DNA of 64,000 nucleotides, taken from Thalassia testudinum. Its lineage: Eukaryota; Streptophyta; Magnoliopsida; Alismatales; Hydrocharitaceae. Location of the stretch: the NCBI GenBank assembly GCA_037157565.1, contig JAZHRO010000002.1:35484501-35548500 (forward strand), in the 5' to 3' direction. Each line of letters opens with the position of its first letter. Position 1 is the stretch's first letter. Below, in pieces: positions 36,661-48,200 of this stretch. Position numbers and translations under genes: made by a program. The notes beneath the pieces are model-generated. The model did not search any database. It had not been told where the DNA came from and worked only from the letters and a program-made list of their open reading frames with translations.

Positions 36661-38536
36661 ACATTTTTGTGCCGACGACGTTTCGATTGTCAGCACTGGG
36701 CGCAAAGAGAACTTATGTGTGCGAGAGCATGCATGTGCACGTACCTGTGCGGATGTGTGCGTGCGTGCGCAGGCGTATGCCTGTGTGCGTGGGCCCGTGA
36801 GTGGGCACGGGTGTGGATGTGGGCCTGGGAGGCTGGAGATTGTGCATGGTTTGAATTGGAAATAAAACACCTAATCAAAATTAGGCTCGGACCCAGTAGG
36901 GTCTGGTCCCACCCTCTAAGGGGTGCTGTATATCCCTGACCGGTCTGAGCTGCTCACTATAAAAATCAATTTTTTGGTTAAGTGTGAGCTTATATGCACA
37001 AACTTAAAGAAGAAAAAGAAAGAGAGTTAGACAAGGTAAAGGAGATTATAAAGAGAGCTCAAGAGAGAGAGAGAGAGAGGGTTGAAGATTAAGAAAGAAA
37101 GAAAAGAAGAATGAACAAAGATAGAAAGAAGAGAAAAAGATAATTCTAAGGGGACTGAAGAAAGAAGAAAAATGAAGAAGGATAATTAGATGTCTAACTT
37201 CTTGTTAAATGTCTAACTTGTGCTTTCATTGTTATCTTTTCTCTTGTTATTTTGAGCTTAAATGATGAAAGAAGGCATTTGTACTCATTTGATTAGCTTT
37301 TTCTTGCCTTAATATTTTGTAATTAGATGTAATGATTGTAATAAACATGTTTACTTGATTTTTAATGACAAATCACATGTGTAAATATGATTCTCTATTC
37401 ATGGAATGTTGCATGTATTAATTGATTAATTTTTGTGCAATATTCATAGGCTTAAAGTATTTTAATTTAATATTTAGTTAATTAATTAATTCTTAATTAT
37501 TCCTTAGTAATTAATGGTGAATTAAGATTAAGTTATGCCTCCCAGTGAACGACCTGCGCTCAACCAATTAAAAAGAACTTAAAAATATAAAATGTTAGGT
37601 TAACTTGACCCTACATTACACAACCGACATATAATCAAGTTAACCTAAGTTACTTTCTCATGCAATTAATTAAGCCTAAATAACTTAATTAACTGTGTTG
37701 AGGAATTAAATGATCACGACCTGACAGGAAAGATTGGTCATCCCGACTTCCGGAAGCCTTGTGGGTTATAGGACCGCCCACAAGACCCAATTGGGCATGT
37801 CTCATTTTAGATTGGTGTACGAGAAGGCATGTCACCTCCTCGTCGAGTTGGAGCGCAAAGCCTATTGGGCTGTACGGAAGTGTAATCTAGATCTTTCTAA
37901 GGCAGGAACCCACAAAAAGCTTCAAATGAGCGAGATCGATGAATTATACAATGATGCATATGAGAACTTATGAATTTACAAAGAGTGGGTTAAGGCCTTT
38001 CACGACAAGCATATATCCAGAAAGATCTTTCACCCTGGTCAGAAAATCCTACTCTTTGATGCCAAACTTAAACTGTTCCCAAGAAAACTCAGATCAAAGT
38101 GGATTGTACCATATCTTATTAGATGGATTTTTGGAAATGAAGCTGTTGAAATCAGCCAACCCAACCTTGATTCCGAACCCTTTATTGTGAATGGCTAGCG
38201 ACTTAAGCCGTTCATTGAATTCACCGATACGAACTTGGCTGAGGTATCTTTTGAACTCCATTGTCCTTGAGCTCATTGCGCCCGGCTGATGGCGTTAAAC
38301 TCAGCGCTTAACGGGAGGCAACCGTCATCTTTTTGAAAAAATCCGAAACCCTTCTTGCCACATCTTATGCTGAACTCATATTGAACTTTAGGGTTCGTTC
38401 ATTAGAGTAGCCGACTCCACCTCTGGTACCCGTACTTGAGCTTAAAATAGTCCGCAACAGTCACCCCGACCCGTCCACCCACCCAAAACCTATTCTAATG
38501 TACGATCTAACCTGAACTCGAACCTGCCTAATTTAT

Positions 38537-38570
38537 AATGAAGACATTGCAAATTGTAGGCATGGGGGGG
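38537..38570 (+). other. Post-pol stem-loop and G-run of element 2
   Basis: AATGAAGACATTGCAAAT followed by TAGGCATGGGGGGG. Homologous motifs are at 2121-2156 (minus) and 63938-63971. About 230 bases upstream, a short AACGGGAGGC-type hairpin (38311-38325) is also shared with element 5 (63763-63780). Confidence 0.65.
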
Positions 38571-39330
38571 TATTAAAGTGTAAAACGCTATGAGAATCAC
38601 TTCATAAGAAAGAGATTTCATCAAAAAAATTATGTATTCCAAAAGCCAAAAAAATTTAAAAAAACTGAAAAAAAATGAAGAAAGGAGGAAATTTTGAGTG
38701 AATCAATTGCATATCATTTTTTAGGAGAAAAAGGGGAGGTGATATAAATGTCAAAAAGGAGCACAATTTGAAAAAAAAAAAAGAAAGATAGTCATTAGTA
38801 AAAGATTAAGGAATTGACTTAATTCTAAACCAAATTAAAAAGAAAGAAAATGAAAGACAAAAAGTACTAAGAGACAAAAAAGATATTAGTATGAACGTTG
38901 ATCTTAGGCCTCTTGGGTTGTGATTTTAGGCTTAAAAACTCAAGTATCCGTTAAGATCTGGATAATCCTTAAGAGGTTGGGGAAAATGCGAAGCTTAAGT
39001 ATTAAGTCTAAGGCTTAGGATTATTCGACCCCGTTAATTGACCTCTGGTTTGCGAGACTCGGTAACCTAAGCACCCCAATCCACACAGTCTGGTTCAATG
39101 CACTTAATTATCAAAATCACGTAAATACGTTAAATCTGTTCTAAGAAAAAGCTACTTAGACTAGGAGCGACTGATTAACACAAGTTGATTTGGAAGAGTT
39201 CCCGACGTGGAGAGGTGGGAAATTCCCATCGAAGATGCGTAATAACATATCGTCTCCTCTGTGCTTGTCTCCTATGATATCTAAATATCCTACTGGGGGC
39301 ATGTAAGCACCTTGTGCTGGTTTAAATGCC

Positions 39331-39478
39331 ATGGGCGGCATTATCACGAAATGTCAATTGCCAGGGTTTGGATTTAGCTACGAAACGCCATGGGCGGGAT
39401 TATCCCGAAATCTCGAAAGCCAGGGTTCTGGGGGTTGTCAAGGGTGTTGCTATCTCGAAGCATCGATTGCCAGGGACC
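39331..39478 (+). repeat. Three tandem repeats in the 3' region of element 2
   Basis: Units begin at 39331, 39390 and 39440 with the core ATGGGCGG-TTATC-CGAA. Order, number and spacing match element 1 (1365-1515) although the two elements are well diverged. Confidence 0.8.
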
Positions 39479-39910
39479 CTACGAGGATTGATGGTGGGAA
39501 CTAGGAATCCGATATAGACCGTGTTGAAAAGCCAATCCGAAGCTAGAAATAAAAAGAAAAGAGAGAGAGAACTCTCCAAAAATAAAGAAAAAAATTCTCT
39601 TGCCTCTCTCTTACAAAAAACGCATTGCAAACTAAACCTAGGCTAAAACATGTTACAAGCACGGGTGCTTTAACCACGGAGTTCAACGAACCTTAGGTTA
39701 GTTCCTGTAGGCCTTAGAAACCTTCACGGCGGACTGAGGCTAGAGTTGGTCAGGTTCGGATCTTAGTTGGTACTTGAGTACCTCTAGGCCTACTATCGGC
39801 ATTCTAACCTAATCTACAAAAGAAAGCACACATCATAGTTCTGAGCATTAATAGGCATGTGGTCTAGAATTTGAGTTAAATTCCTTGAGATTTTGCTAGG
39901 GGATTAGCAA

Positions 39911-39928
39911 AAGCTAGGCATGGGGGTA
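39911..39928 (+). other. Polypurine tract of element 2
   Basis: AAGCTAGGCATGGGGGTA lies directly before the TGATGGG start of the 3' LTR. Confidence 0.85.
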
Positions 39929-41465
39929 TGATGGGAACATCCTCATGAGCCATAACTAGCTCAATTTGATCAGATTAAGTTATTAAATGCTCCTACATAA
40001 CCGCTAGAGGACTGTAATTCATTGCATAATCATTTTGAGGGAAAGGCAAGAAACTAGGGTTAAAACTATAATTTTACCATCATATCATAAATACAGTATA
40101 ACCATGGGTTTTCCTAGGGCTTAATTAAGGTTCAACTTGTCCTAAAAGGCTAACAAGTGGGTTAAGACAGACAGAAAAGGGTTTTCGCGTGTTTTGAGAA
40201 TTAAATGACTTCTAAAACCTTAAAAATAGACTTGCTTAATTAACTGAGGTTCTGGTCAGGATAAAATTCACCTCAACCCTCTAAAATTCATAAAAAAATA
40301 TTCTCTAGGGTTTGGTACCTTCAATTTGACCATCAGAATCCATTTTTACCCAAAACAGGCTCTTAGACAGACAATTACCCTAATTTAGGTTTCTATGCAA
40401 TTTTTCCAATCAAACGAGATCAAAACCAAAATTCAACTTCACCATTGGATTTCTTAGGTCCAAATTAGGTTTGTACAAAAATTTGGGCCCAATCTGAGAT
40501 TGTCTTGACCTAGTTTGTAACTTGATCCTGTCTTATCACACATATGCCCTTAACTTTCAAAATCCTTACAAAAAGGCCCCTAACTTTTTCATCATATTTG
40601 AAAATAGGTCCCTGTCACCTTTAAAGGCAACTTTGAGCTTCACCGTTGAGATCAAGTGAGGATTTCTCACTCGACTCTCAATCAATCAATCCCAAAATAG
40701 ATACTCAAATTCTTGACGAAGTTGCCTTCCATTTGACCACATCTTGGGCTCCAAGTCTTGCCCAAATCCTAATGCGAATTAATTAAAAATTGGGTTTCCA
40801 ACTCTAGCGACCTTCTAAGCTTGGGAAGCTTGCTTCCCAAGCTCTAATCGCCCTTTGATGACCTATAAAATACTCCCCAAATCAAACCGAAGTGCCCACG
40901 CTCGAATTCGGCCAAAAACACCTTCAATTCCTCTCTTCTCTCTCAGCCAAAGTGCTCCTTGACGTTTGGCGACTCTCCCTACCTCTGTTCTTCCTCCGTT
41001 CGCAATACCAGCGATGGAGCCTCTCTTCGCCAACAGTAGAAAAGTCTGTGAAGAAGAAGAAGGAAAGCAAGAGAAGAAGAAAATCAGAGAAAGAAGATGA
41101 GCACTGTTCATCCAGATGTTTAAGACATCTGATCATTCAATCAAACGACTGATTTGAGTTTATTTCATACATAGTTATTGAGTTCCACTTGCTATTATTG
41201 TAGGAAGTAATTGATTATTCAAATCACTATTTTACTCCAGTCTTTTTGCAGTCTGACACTTGTTATTATTGCACATTATTCTGAATCAATTTCTGATCAT
41301 AATTTCTTATCTCTGATGTTTAAAATTGCAATATTGAGAATCAAATTCCGACTTGCTCCTAGGGAACGACCTCGGACTTTTTGAGTATAAATTTTATCTA
41401 TTTTTTGCAAGATTTTGACTATACTGCAATACAACGATTCAGAACCCAATTTCGTGTGACTAACA
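39929..41465 (+). repeat. 3' LTR of element 2, with a 1.23 kb internal deletion
   Basis: 1537 bp against 2769 bp for the 5' LTR. Both ends align; the missing part corresponds to about 23215-24410. The deletion removes the USE/TATA-like module, the hairpins after it and half of the purine-rich tract, but keeps the palindrome and TATA box. Immediate flank: AGTAT TSD. Confidence 0.92.
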
Positions 41466-41717
41466 AGTATCATTTTCTTCAAGACTCATACTCATTTATT
41501 TATTGATGATGGCTATGATCTAATTCCTTTCCTACAAACTTCTTATGCTTAGACATTCAATTTAGTTCCATTTCAATTTATTCTTTATGATTGATGCATG
41601 TTGATACCTGTTGTGTGAAGATGTGTTTTTTGGTTATATTTTGGACTTCATATCTTGGGAGTGATATTAAGAACATCAATTCAAATTCCTATTAGGGTAG
41701 GGACCCAAGTCATAACA

Positions 41718-44319
41718 TAGATGATCTAAAAATCTATTTGTAATCAACTTAAATTAAGATAATGACTAGCCAAGCAACAAATTAAGAAGGTAGTACTAGC
41801 TACCTTATTGAGCATGCTAACACTTGCAAAATTTTTTTTGTTTGAAAATATCTAGGGTGAGAGCTTAATTTTTGAGAATTTGACAACTTCCCAAGATGGT
41901 GTTAATCAATCGAGGGTGTATGCATCATGAATCTATTCGGAGGATGGTGCTTCTACTATCTTTAAAGTTACTTGCTATTCATAGACATCATGGTCATTTT
42001 GTGAATTTATATAATTATAAATAATCAAAGCATGTTATAATGAAGGTGGGATGATGAATAACCCAAATTATCTGGTTTAGAGTCATAATTGCAAATCAAG
42101 AAGATTATTTAAATCAAATAGAGTTAAGTATCAAGTACTTAACCATAACTGAACGGCTACCTTCAATTCCTTGATCGAATATATGTTAAGATTTTCTTCA
42201 AATAAAGTACGATATGTTTTAAATTAAAATAATATTTTAGAGCCATATAGAATATCTTTTCGAATATTGACAGGTGAAGTATGACTCTATATTTAGGCTA
42301 CCTATTCAGATTGTACCTATTTTACATCTGCTCAAGAGTGATGCTTACTATGGATTTCACATAGATTGCTCAAAATTTAGGTACTGAAAATATAGAGCTG
42401 GACTAGTTACGTACGGAACTCTATAAGGTCGGATTGAAGAAATTTTTCGAAATTTAGTTAATAGATGCATAAATACATGCTTTTATTGAGCTGTAAAGGC
42501 TTACCTGTGTGCAATCCTCTTCCTTTATCTTAAATCTACTTATAAAAAGAGTTCTAGACATCAACGCGTACTGATTTGGAAATTTAATTTGTTCTTTTCA
42601 ACAACTTAAACATTTTAATTAAAATGTGAGTTATTTTTTTTCCTTTTTTTATATATGTTTCGGAAACTCTATCAAAACGCTAGCTAGGCTGTTTATGATT
42701 ATTTTCGAGATGCCTTCCAATGAAACACAAATGTCATTAGGGGCATTAGATGATGGATGGAGAGAAGCAGACATTATGGCAAGAGGGAGTGGGAGGGCGA
42801 GGGGGATGGAGGAGGAAGTGGTTGAGTTCTTTGAACCTATTACAGGTCATAAGAAGAGTATGAAAATGAAAGTGATACATGCACCACCATGGCACGGCAA
42901 CTTCGACCTTATAGCAACTCATTTAAATGATCCGATGGTTGAACAAGTGACCTCCCATCCAGGACAATAGGATTTAAATCTTACCTACTTAAAGAAAAAC
43001 TTCGTTATAACATATATTGATTGTATATCAGTATATTGGCGTTAGACGTGACCGTAATAATATAAATGTTGACGGTAATCGATGCTACAGTCCGTAGTAC
43101 CGCAACAACAACGCTCTAAAGCCATGTACCAATATTATATTTGTCTCAATCTTTCTTATATGTTTTTCCTTGCCCTTCCATATCTATATTTCTATAGAAA
43201 CGTCGTCGGACGGCTACTGTACCTGCCTTGTAGCATTTTTTTTTTAAAACATTTGCTGCACAGTGTTCCTCGACCGTCCATCTGCATTTTTTTTTTTTTC
43301 ACTTCGCCTTCCTGCGGTACCGCCCCCTCTGTCCGGCACTCTCTCTCTCTCTCTCTCTCTCTCTCATCTTTCTTTTTTTTCTCTCTTATTTTCTTTCTCT
43401 TCCATATTATTTAGCACGTACCTCAATTTCAAATTCCATCTTTACCATCGATCTTCTCATCTTTTGCTCTTTTATTAAATACCAATATCAAATATGTTCC
43501 TACGAAAATATAAAATAATACATATATACAACCGAATAGTATAGGCCTAATCTAAGACATTGATTAGAAATTGAAATGCACCGAGCAATACATTTTTTAA
43601 CTTGCAGTGTATTTTGATTTTTTATCGATGTTTCTTTTTTCCCATCGGTTGAAACTTAAGATACATCAGGTAATGCATTTTGCAATGTGTGATGTGTTGA
43701 TTTTTTACTGATAAAAATCAAGATGCACCGATTGAAAATCATGTTAAAATTTCATATAATTGACTTTTGCACTTGCGCAGTAATTGACTTTTGCACTCCT
43801 GCAGCAATGCACGGGTGAAAAACTAATAATAATTATTAAAGCACGTGTCGCACTGAGTCTACCCTAAACTATAGTAGTCACTGTAGCAGCATTGGTGATG
43901 GCATCTCAATGTAAATATTGGCAAGATCAGGCTCAATTTCAGCACTGTCCCCCATGTCCTCTTCCTCCCATCCCTCTCCCACCGTCCCTCTCCCCCTGTC
44001 CCTCTCCCACCTCTCCCTTCTTCAGCCGACCGCCGCTACTGACCCTCTCTCTCCTCTTCCCATCCCATCGCTTACCTTATTCCCCACTCAATGCTTTTCG
44101 CCACCCCCACACCTCCACCTTAGTCATGTCCGCCCCCTCATCGGCACCTAGACCTCCCCCTCCACCCTCCTCTCCTCCCACGTGCTCTGCAACCGTGCTC
44201 TCCTCTGCCGCCACCTCCCTCACCTCGAGACGTGCCTGATTTTGCACTACTCCCCCCAAGCCCTCTCCCGCTGTAGAAAAGCCCTACCCAAGTAGCCATC
44301 TCCACCCCTTCCATCTTCC
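41718..44319. other. Unassigned DNA between LTR H and the Copia element
   Basis: AT-rich; no LTR termini, TSD pairs or known domains found. It contains a CT microsatellite (43339-43365), a C/T-rich stretch (43940-44260) whose apparent Pro/Ser-rich frame is low complexity, and diverged short repeats of an AAGATGCACCG-type word near 43560-43740. One small ORF is listed separately. Confidence 0.5.
42710..42970 (+). CDS. Small unrecognised ORF (86 codons)
   Basis: The frame is open from 42626, but the first 28 residues come from a T-rich stretch, so the ATG at 42710 is more plausible. The product has a Gly/Arg run, an acidic patch EEEVVEFFEP and a mixed C-terminal half (HAPPWHGNFDLIATHLND). Composition is more protein-like than the other frames in this gap. 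No family recognised, no introns or promoter identified; it could be an exon remnant or chance. Confidence 0.2.
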   Translation: MPSNETQMSLGALDDGWREADIMARGSGRARGMEEEVVEFFEPITGHKKSMKMKVIHAPPWHGNFDLIATHLNDPMVEQVTSHPGQ

Positions 44320-44894
44320 TGAGAGTAGGAGAATATCCTGCGGACGCAACTAAATACTAGAGGGGAGGGGTGAATAATATTGCTTTAAAATATATGCACA
44401 AATTAAAAAATAAAGCACCAGAGATTCATACACAGAGCACACCTGATTTATAATAAACCCAATCTGGGTGAAAACCACTACCTAAGCCTCCCAACTTAGG
44501 ATTTTCCGACTATTCCAAGCTAGTCAATCCACTAGACATATCACTTGAACGAGGGTGGCACAACCTCTTACAACCACTTCCCTTTTTATCCTAAAGAGAA
44601 GCAAAAACAACAACCATATATCTTCTCAACAAACTTGGGATCCGTAGATCAAAACAACAAAATAAAATAACGGGAATAATTTCTATAGAACCTCAATAAA
44701 AGATCAAACTGAAATTTTTCCGCAAAGGTTCAAGGTGTCGTGCTTAAAAAGAATGTGAATAATGGGGCGCAGAAGCCTTTGAAATAAACACGAGAAGCTC
44801 TATTTTCTAAATGGTATTTCGATTTGAAAGTTATGAAGAAAAGGGCTGCGTACGACCTCTATTTATACTAAAAGTTTTGCCTGAATTGAAAATT

Positions 44895-45110
44895 AAATTG
44901 GTCAATCAATTAAGGTAAATTGGTTAATCAAAAGGCAATTTGGTTGATTAATTAAGATGGTTAGTCGATCACTAACTAATCAGTCAATCAACTTGGTTGG
45001 TTAATCAAAAGGATATTTATCAACTTCCTAAAATGGGCTGATTTGATCGGTTAATGAAGTTGGTTGGTCGATCAATGTGATTTTGTCGATCAATAACCCT
45101 AAAAGCTTGG
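44895..45110. repeat. Degenerate TTGGTCGATCAA-type short repeats in the Copia LTR
   Basis: About ten imperfect copies of a 10-12 bp word are spread over 215 bp; the other LTR copy has the same array at about 57615-57840. Confidence 0.7.
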
Positions 45111-45208
45111 TTTTGAAAAGATACACGAAAAATCCATATTTGAGTTTTATTTGAGGTTCCTTACAATAATAACCTAGATTCAAATAAAGATGAAAAGACA
45201 CACATCAG

Positions 45209-48200
45209 TAATCGATCGAAGCACAATTACGGTTTGTATAAAAATCGTCGTCGTTGTAGTATATGTCACAAATACAAACCGTTATCGCGTCAATTTTATT
45301 TAATTATATAATTTTTACTGATTTATTCCAAGTCGTTTACTGGGAGGTAATTATTGATATACATCACTCTCTAAGTCCACTATTATTCTTTAATTTCAAA
45401 AAGATCAATTTTATGTACAATTATAAATAAATGAATTAATGAATGAAGGAATTAAACTAATTTATGTATAAAAGAGTATATTGAAATGCTTGCGAACACA
45501 AATATACAAACAAGTATCAAACACTATAAATATATATTATATACTATCTATTTATAACTTATAATACTAATATTTACATATATATATAATAATAAGTAAT
45601 AATATATACTATACTAACTTAACTTAATATATTAACATATACAGTAACATATATAATATGTACAGCGACAGATATAAACGTCGCTAAACCCCAGAAGACT
45701 ATGTACAGAATCTAAGATAAAAATTAGGGTCTATAGTGACACTTTTTCTATCTACAGTGACGGATAATTTTGTCAGTAAAGATATACTATTATTTATATA
45801 CATATATAGCTCAAACATTACCTATATTACGTATACTTTTAATATACATATACTTGATTTTTACAGAATACTTATATATATATATATACACAATACAAAT
45901 ATATATACGGTCATACATACTTCTTGTTTCTTTCTTCTGCTTTCTCTTCTTAATCATGGCTCTCATTCTCTCTTTAATTTTAACCCTTAGCTGTTTTAGG
46001 TTTCACTCATTCACTCTTCTTAATCCCCTTATTAGGCTTTACTTAGTTCAAAAATTAGGTTTATTACTTGGCGGGCGGCCTTTTCGAGGGATACATAGCA
46101 CCCTCTCGGGTAGGATCAGACCTCTACTAAGAGCCAAATATTCGTTAATTAGGCATCTTAATCGTGTTTTATGCTCGTTAATGGGCTCATTCAAGCCCTC
46201 GCACAATACATGGCTCCCAGCCACACACTGCACACTAGTACCACATCACATACCACGGCCAATGCCATTCATGTTCAGGGGATAAGGGGACTTGCTTTGG
46301 GCACTCGACGCTTGTGACGATTGAAGGGAGTAGATAACAAAATCAATATAAGTGGCACCGGGTGCTTTTGCATCCACGATGTGGCACTATCAAGCGCTGC
46401 ATCTCAACGTTGGAATTCCAGCGCAGCTGTGTGGAATTGCAATGTTTGGCCCTCGATTTGGGGGCCAAAATTTATTACAAATTAAAAATAAATTATGTGA
46501 TATTAAAGTATTTACATAATACTACATAATTGTACAATTAATTTACGAAATTAATTATGTTTATTATATAAATAAATTAGGTAAAGTTCATAGTTTATTC
46601 ATACTGTTAATTGAGTTTATTTCTTAATTACAAGTTAAATTAGTTAATTAATGGTTTAATTGACCTATTACAGTAGTAATATGCATATTAAAGTATTTAT
46701 TACAGATTTTTATTTTATTTTACACGATTTATTTTAGTTTATTTACATTTAAATAGGTGAATTCAGAATGTATAAGTATAATTTAAGTTATAAATAACAT
46801 AATATAATATAAATATAGTTAAATTAGCTTAATGTACTTAAAATACAATTATATAAATGTACAGTATAAGTTAATTCAGTTTTAGCTTAAATTACTAATT
46901 TATTTTAATTTAATCTAATAACTTAGCTAGTAAATTAGTAAATTAATTATTTATTCTATATATATAATTAAATTATGCTACAGGGTTCATTATGTACACT
47001 ATATATACATAAATACATATGTACAGTATTACTTATTAATAAGTTAATTTATTAGGGTTTCTATAATTAAGTAGCTTATTGTACATATAAGTTAATATAA
47101 TTGATGAATAATTATACAGATAAATTATATACATAATAATTTACCTTAAATACTTAATTTACATTATAGAATATAAACATAAGTTATTTATACAGTTTAT
47201 AGACATATTTTACACTTTACATATATAGCTTAATATATACCTTATATATACAAGTATGTACAAAATATACATGGTATTTTTGAGTATTTTTGGGGTTTTC
47301 TTATTTTTATGGGTTTTATCTATTTTATAGAGGTAGGGGGTGAGAGAGAAAGAGATAGATGAGAAGAATAGACTGTTTTTTGTGTTTTTATGTTAAGGTT
47401 TTTTATTAAGTTTTAAGGTAGACTGAACCGTTAGCTGGTATGTTTTACCAAGTCGGGGGTTCAGAATATCATGAAAGTTGGTATTTACTTAAAAATATAC
47501 CTAATCTTCACTAAGACAGGTTTATTTTATTTTTTTGGATTTTTTATAGTATTTTTATTTATTTATAAAATGAGTTCATTCTAGGCCTAAAAAGAGTTTT
47601 CAATAAGAATAGAAGGCCCTAGATGGCTTTCTAGTGGCTGGATAGGTAGTGAACTGCCTCAGTTATATTCAACAGGTTGCATAATAGGGATTCAAACGGA
47701 TAATCATGAAATTCAACTCAAATGTCATTAATTTTCAAGTTTGGACAGTTGGGCATAATAGTAAGCTGACAAAGGGATTAAAAACCAAATTACAAGCTAT
47801 TCAAATTGAATTTAAAGATCAGTTAAGATACATGAGAGCTTGTACATGATATACACAACACATTAAACATGCCAGCTAATTTAAATAACTCCAAATCTAG
47901 CTACTGTCCATCTAAATCAAACCATTCAGCATGAGTGACAGCTACAGCAGCAACTAAATCTGTAGCAGCTGCTACCTAATTAGTTGCTCATTGAGCTGCC
48001 AAGATCATTCAGTGGCTTCCAGTAGTTGAAGACTTGAGCTCAGACGTCTTATCTTAATCAGATCTATACTGCAGCAGGTCCAGACCACTACTTAGCAGAC
48101 TAATTTCATGATTCAGTCATTTGTATCTCAAATCAGACTTGAGAAAGCTTGATTAGAGATACCAAACGTCTAAATCAGAGGATTACTTTGCTGAATTGGT

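Larger units (their letters stand above)
33755..37716 (+). mobile_element. Solo LTR E, about 4 kb, in the integrase of element 2
   Basis: 3962 bp from TGATGAGAGGCTC to ...AAATGATCA. Flanks are CAACC (33750-33754) and CGACC (37717-37721), one mismatch. Deleting it rejoins the integrase codons exactly in phase with element 1. The TGATGAG start is shared with elements 2, 5 and F, so it is an Athila-like LTR of another family. It contains a TATA box (34531-34540), many palindromes, a USE/TATA-like module, a TG-rich tract (about 36715-36835) and a purine-rich tract (37005-37180). No internal region remains. Confidence 0.88.
28625..38270 (+). pseudogene. Gag-pol pseudogene of element 2, interrupted by solo LTR E
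   Basis: The frame starts MFGRRSL at 28625, as in element 1, and can be followed to the terminal stop at 38268. Gag fragments lie at 29076-29623 and 29627-30328, protease at 30549-31466, RT at about 31640-32530 with FMDD kept at 32142-32153, RNase H at 32580-32940 and integrase at 33190-33750, continuing after E at 37722-38270. Breaks include stops at 29621, 31464 and 38196, several frameshifts, and a protease motif in which the Gly of DLGA is replaced by Arg (codon 30861-30863). Integrase is cut by E between the residues matching 1623 and 1625 of element 1. It cannot make a functional polyprotein. Confidence 0.92.
22116..41465 (+). mobile_element. Element 2: degenerate Athila-like Ty3 element with nested insertions (TSD AGTAT)
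   Basis: Both outer ends are TGATG...AACA and are flanked by identical AGTAT at 22111-22115 and 41466-41470. In plus order: 5' LTR, primer site, leader (with solo LTR C), gag-pol pseudogene (with solo LTR E), 3' non-coding repeats, polypurine tract, 3' LTR. The LTRs show roughly 10% mismatches over the first 200 bases, so it is far older than element 1. Without C and E it is about 12.6 kb. Confidence 0.92.
20122..41717 (+). mobile_element. Old LTR H, split by element 2 (TSD TATAT/TAGAT)
   Basis: Starts TGTAATGACCCAAAATTTG at 20122 and, after removing element 2 (22116-41465) and one copy of its TSD, ends ...CAAGTCATAACA at 41717. Net length is about 2.24 kb. The flanking five bases are TATAT (20117-20121) and TAGAT (41718-41722), one mismatch, as expected for an old insertion. 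Its ends resemble the A/B/C family in type (TGTNA-GACCC / GTC-TAACA), but most of the body differs. There is no internal coding region, so it is probably a solo LTR of a Ty3 element. Confidence 0.65.

Noticed and set aside
43560..43860. Possible terminal sequence of a DNA transposon (GCAATGCACGGGT)
   Set aside because: No matching inverted terminus or TSD was found.
43892..44239. 115-codon Pro/Ser-rich frame
   Set aside because: Arises from a C/T-rich low-complexity stretch; a second frame is equally open.
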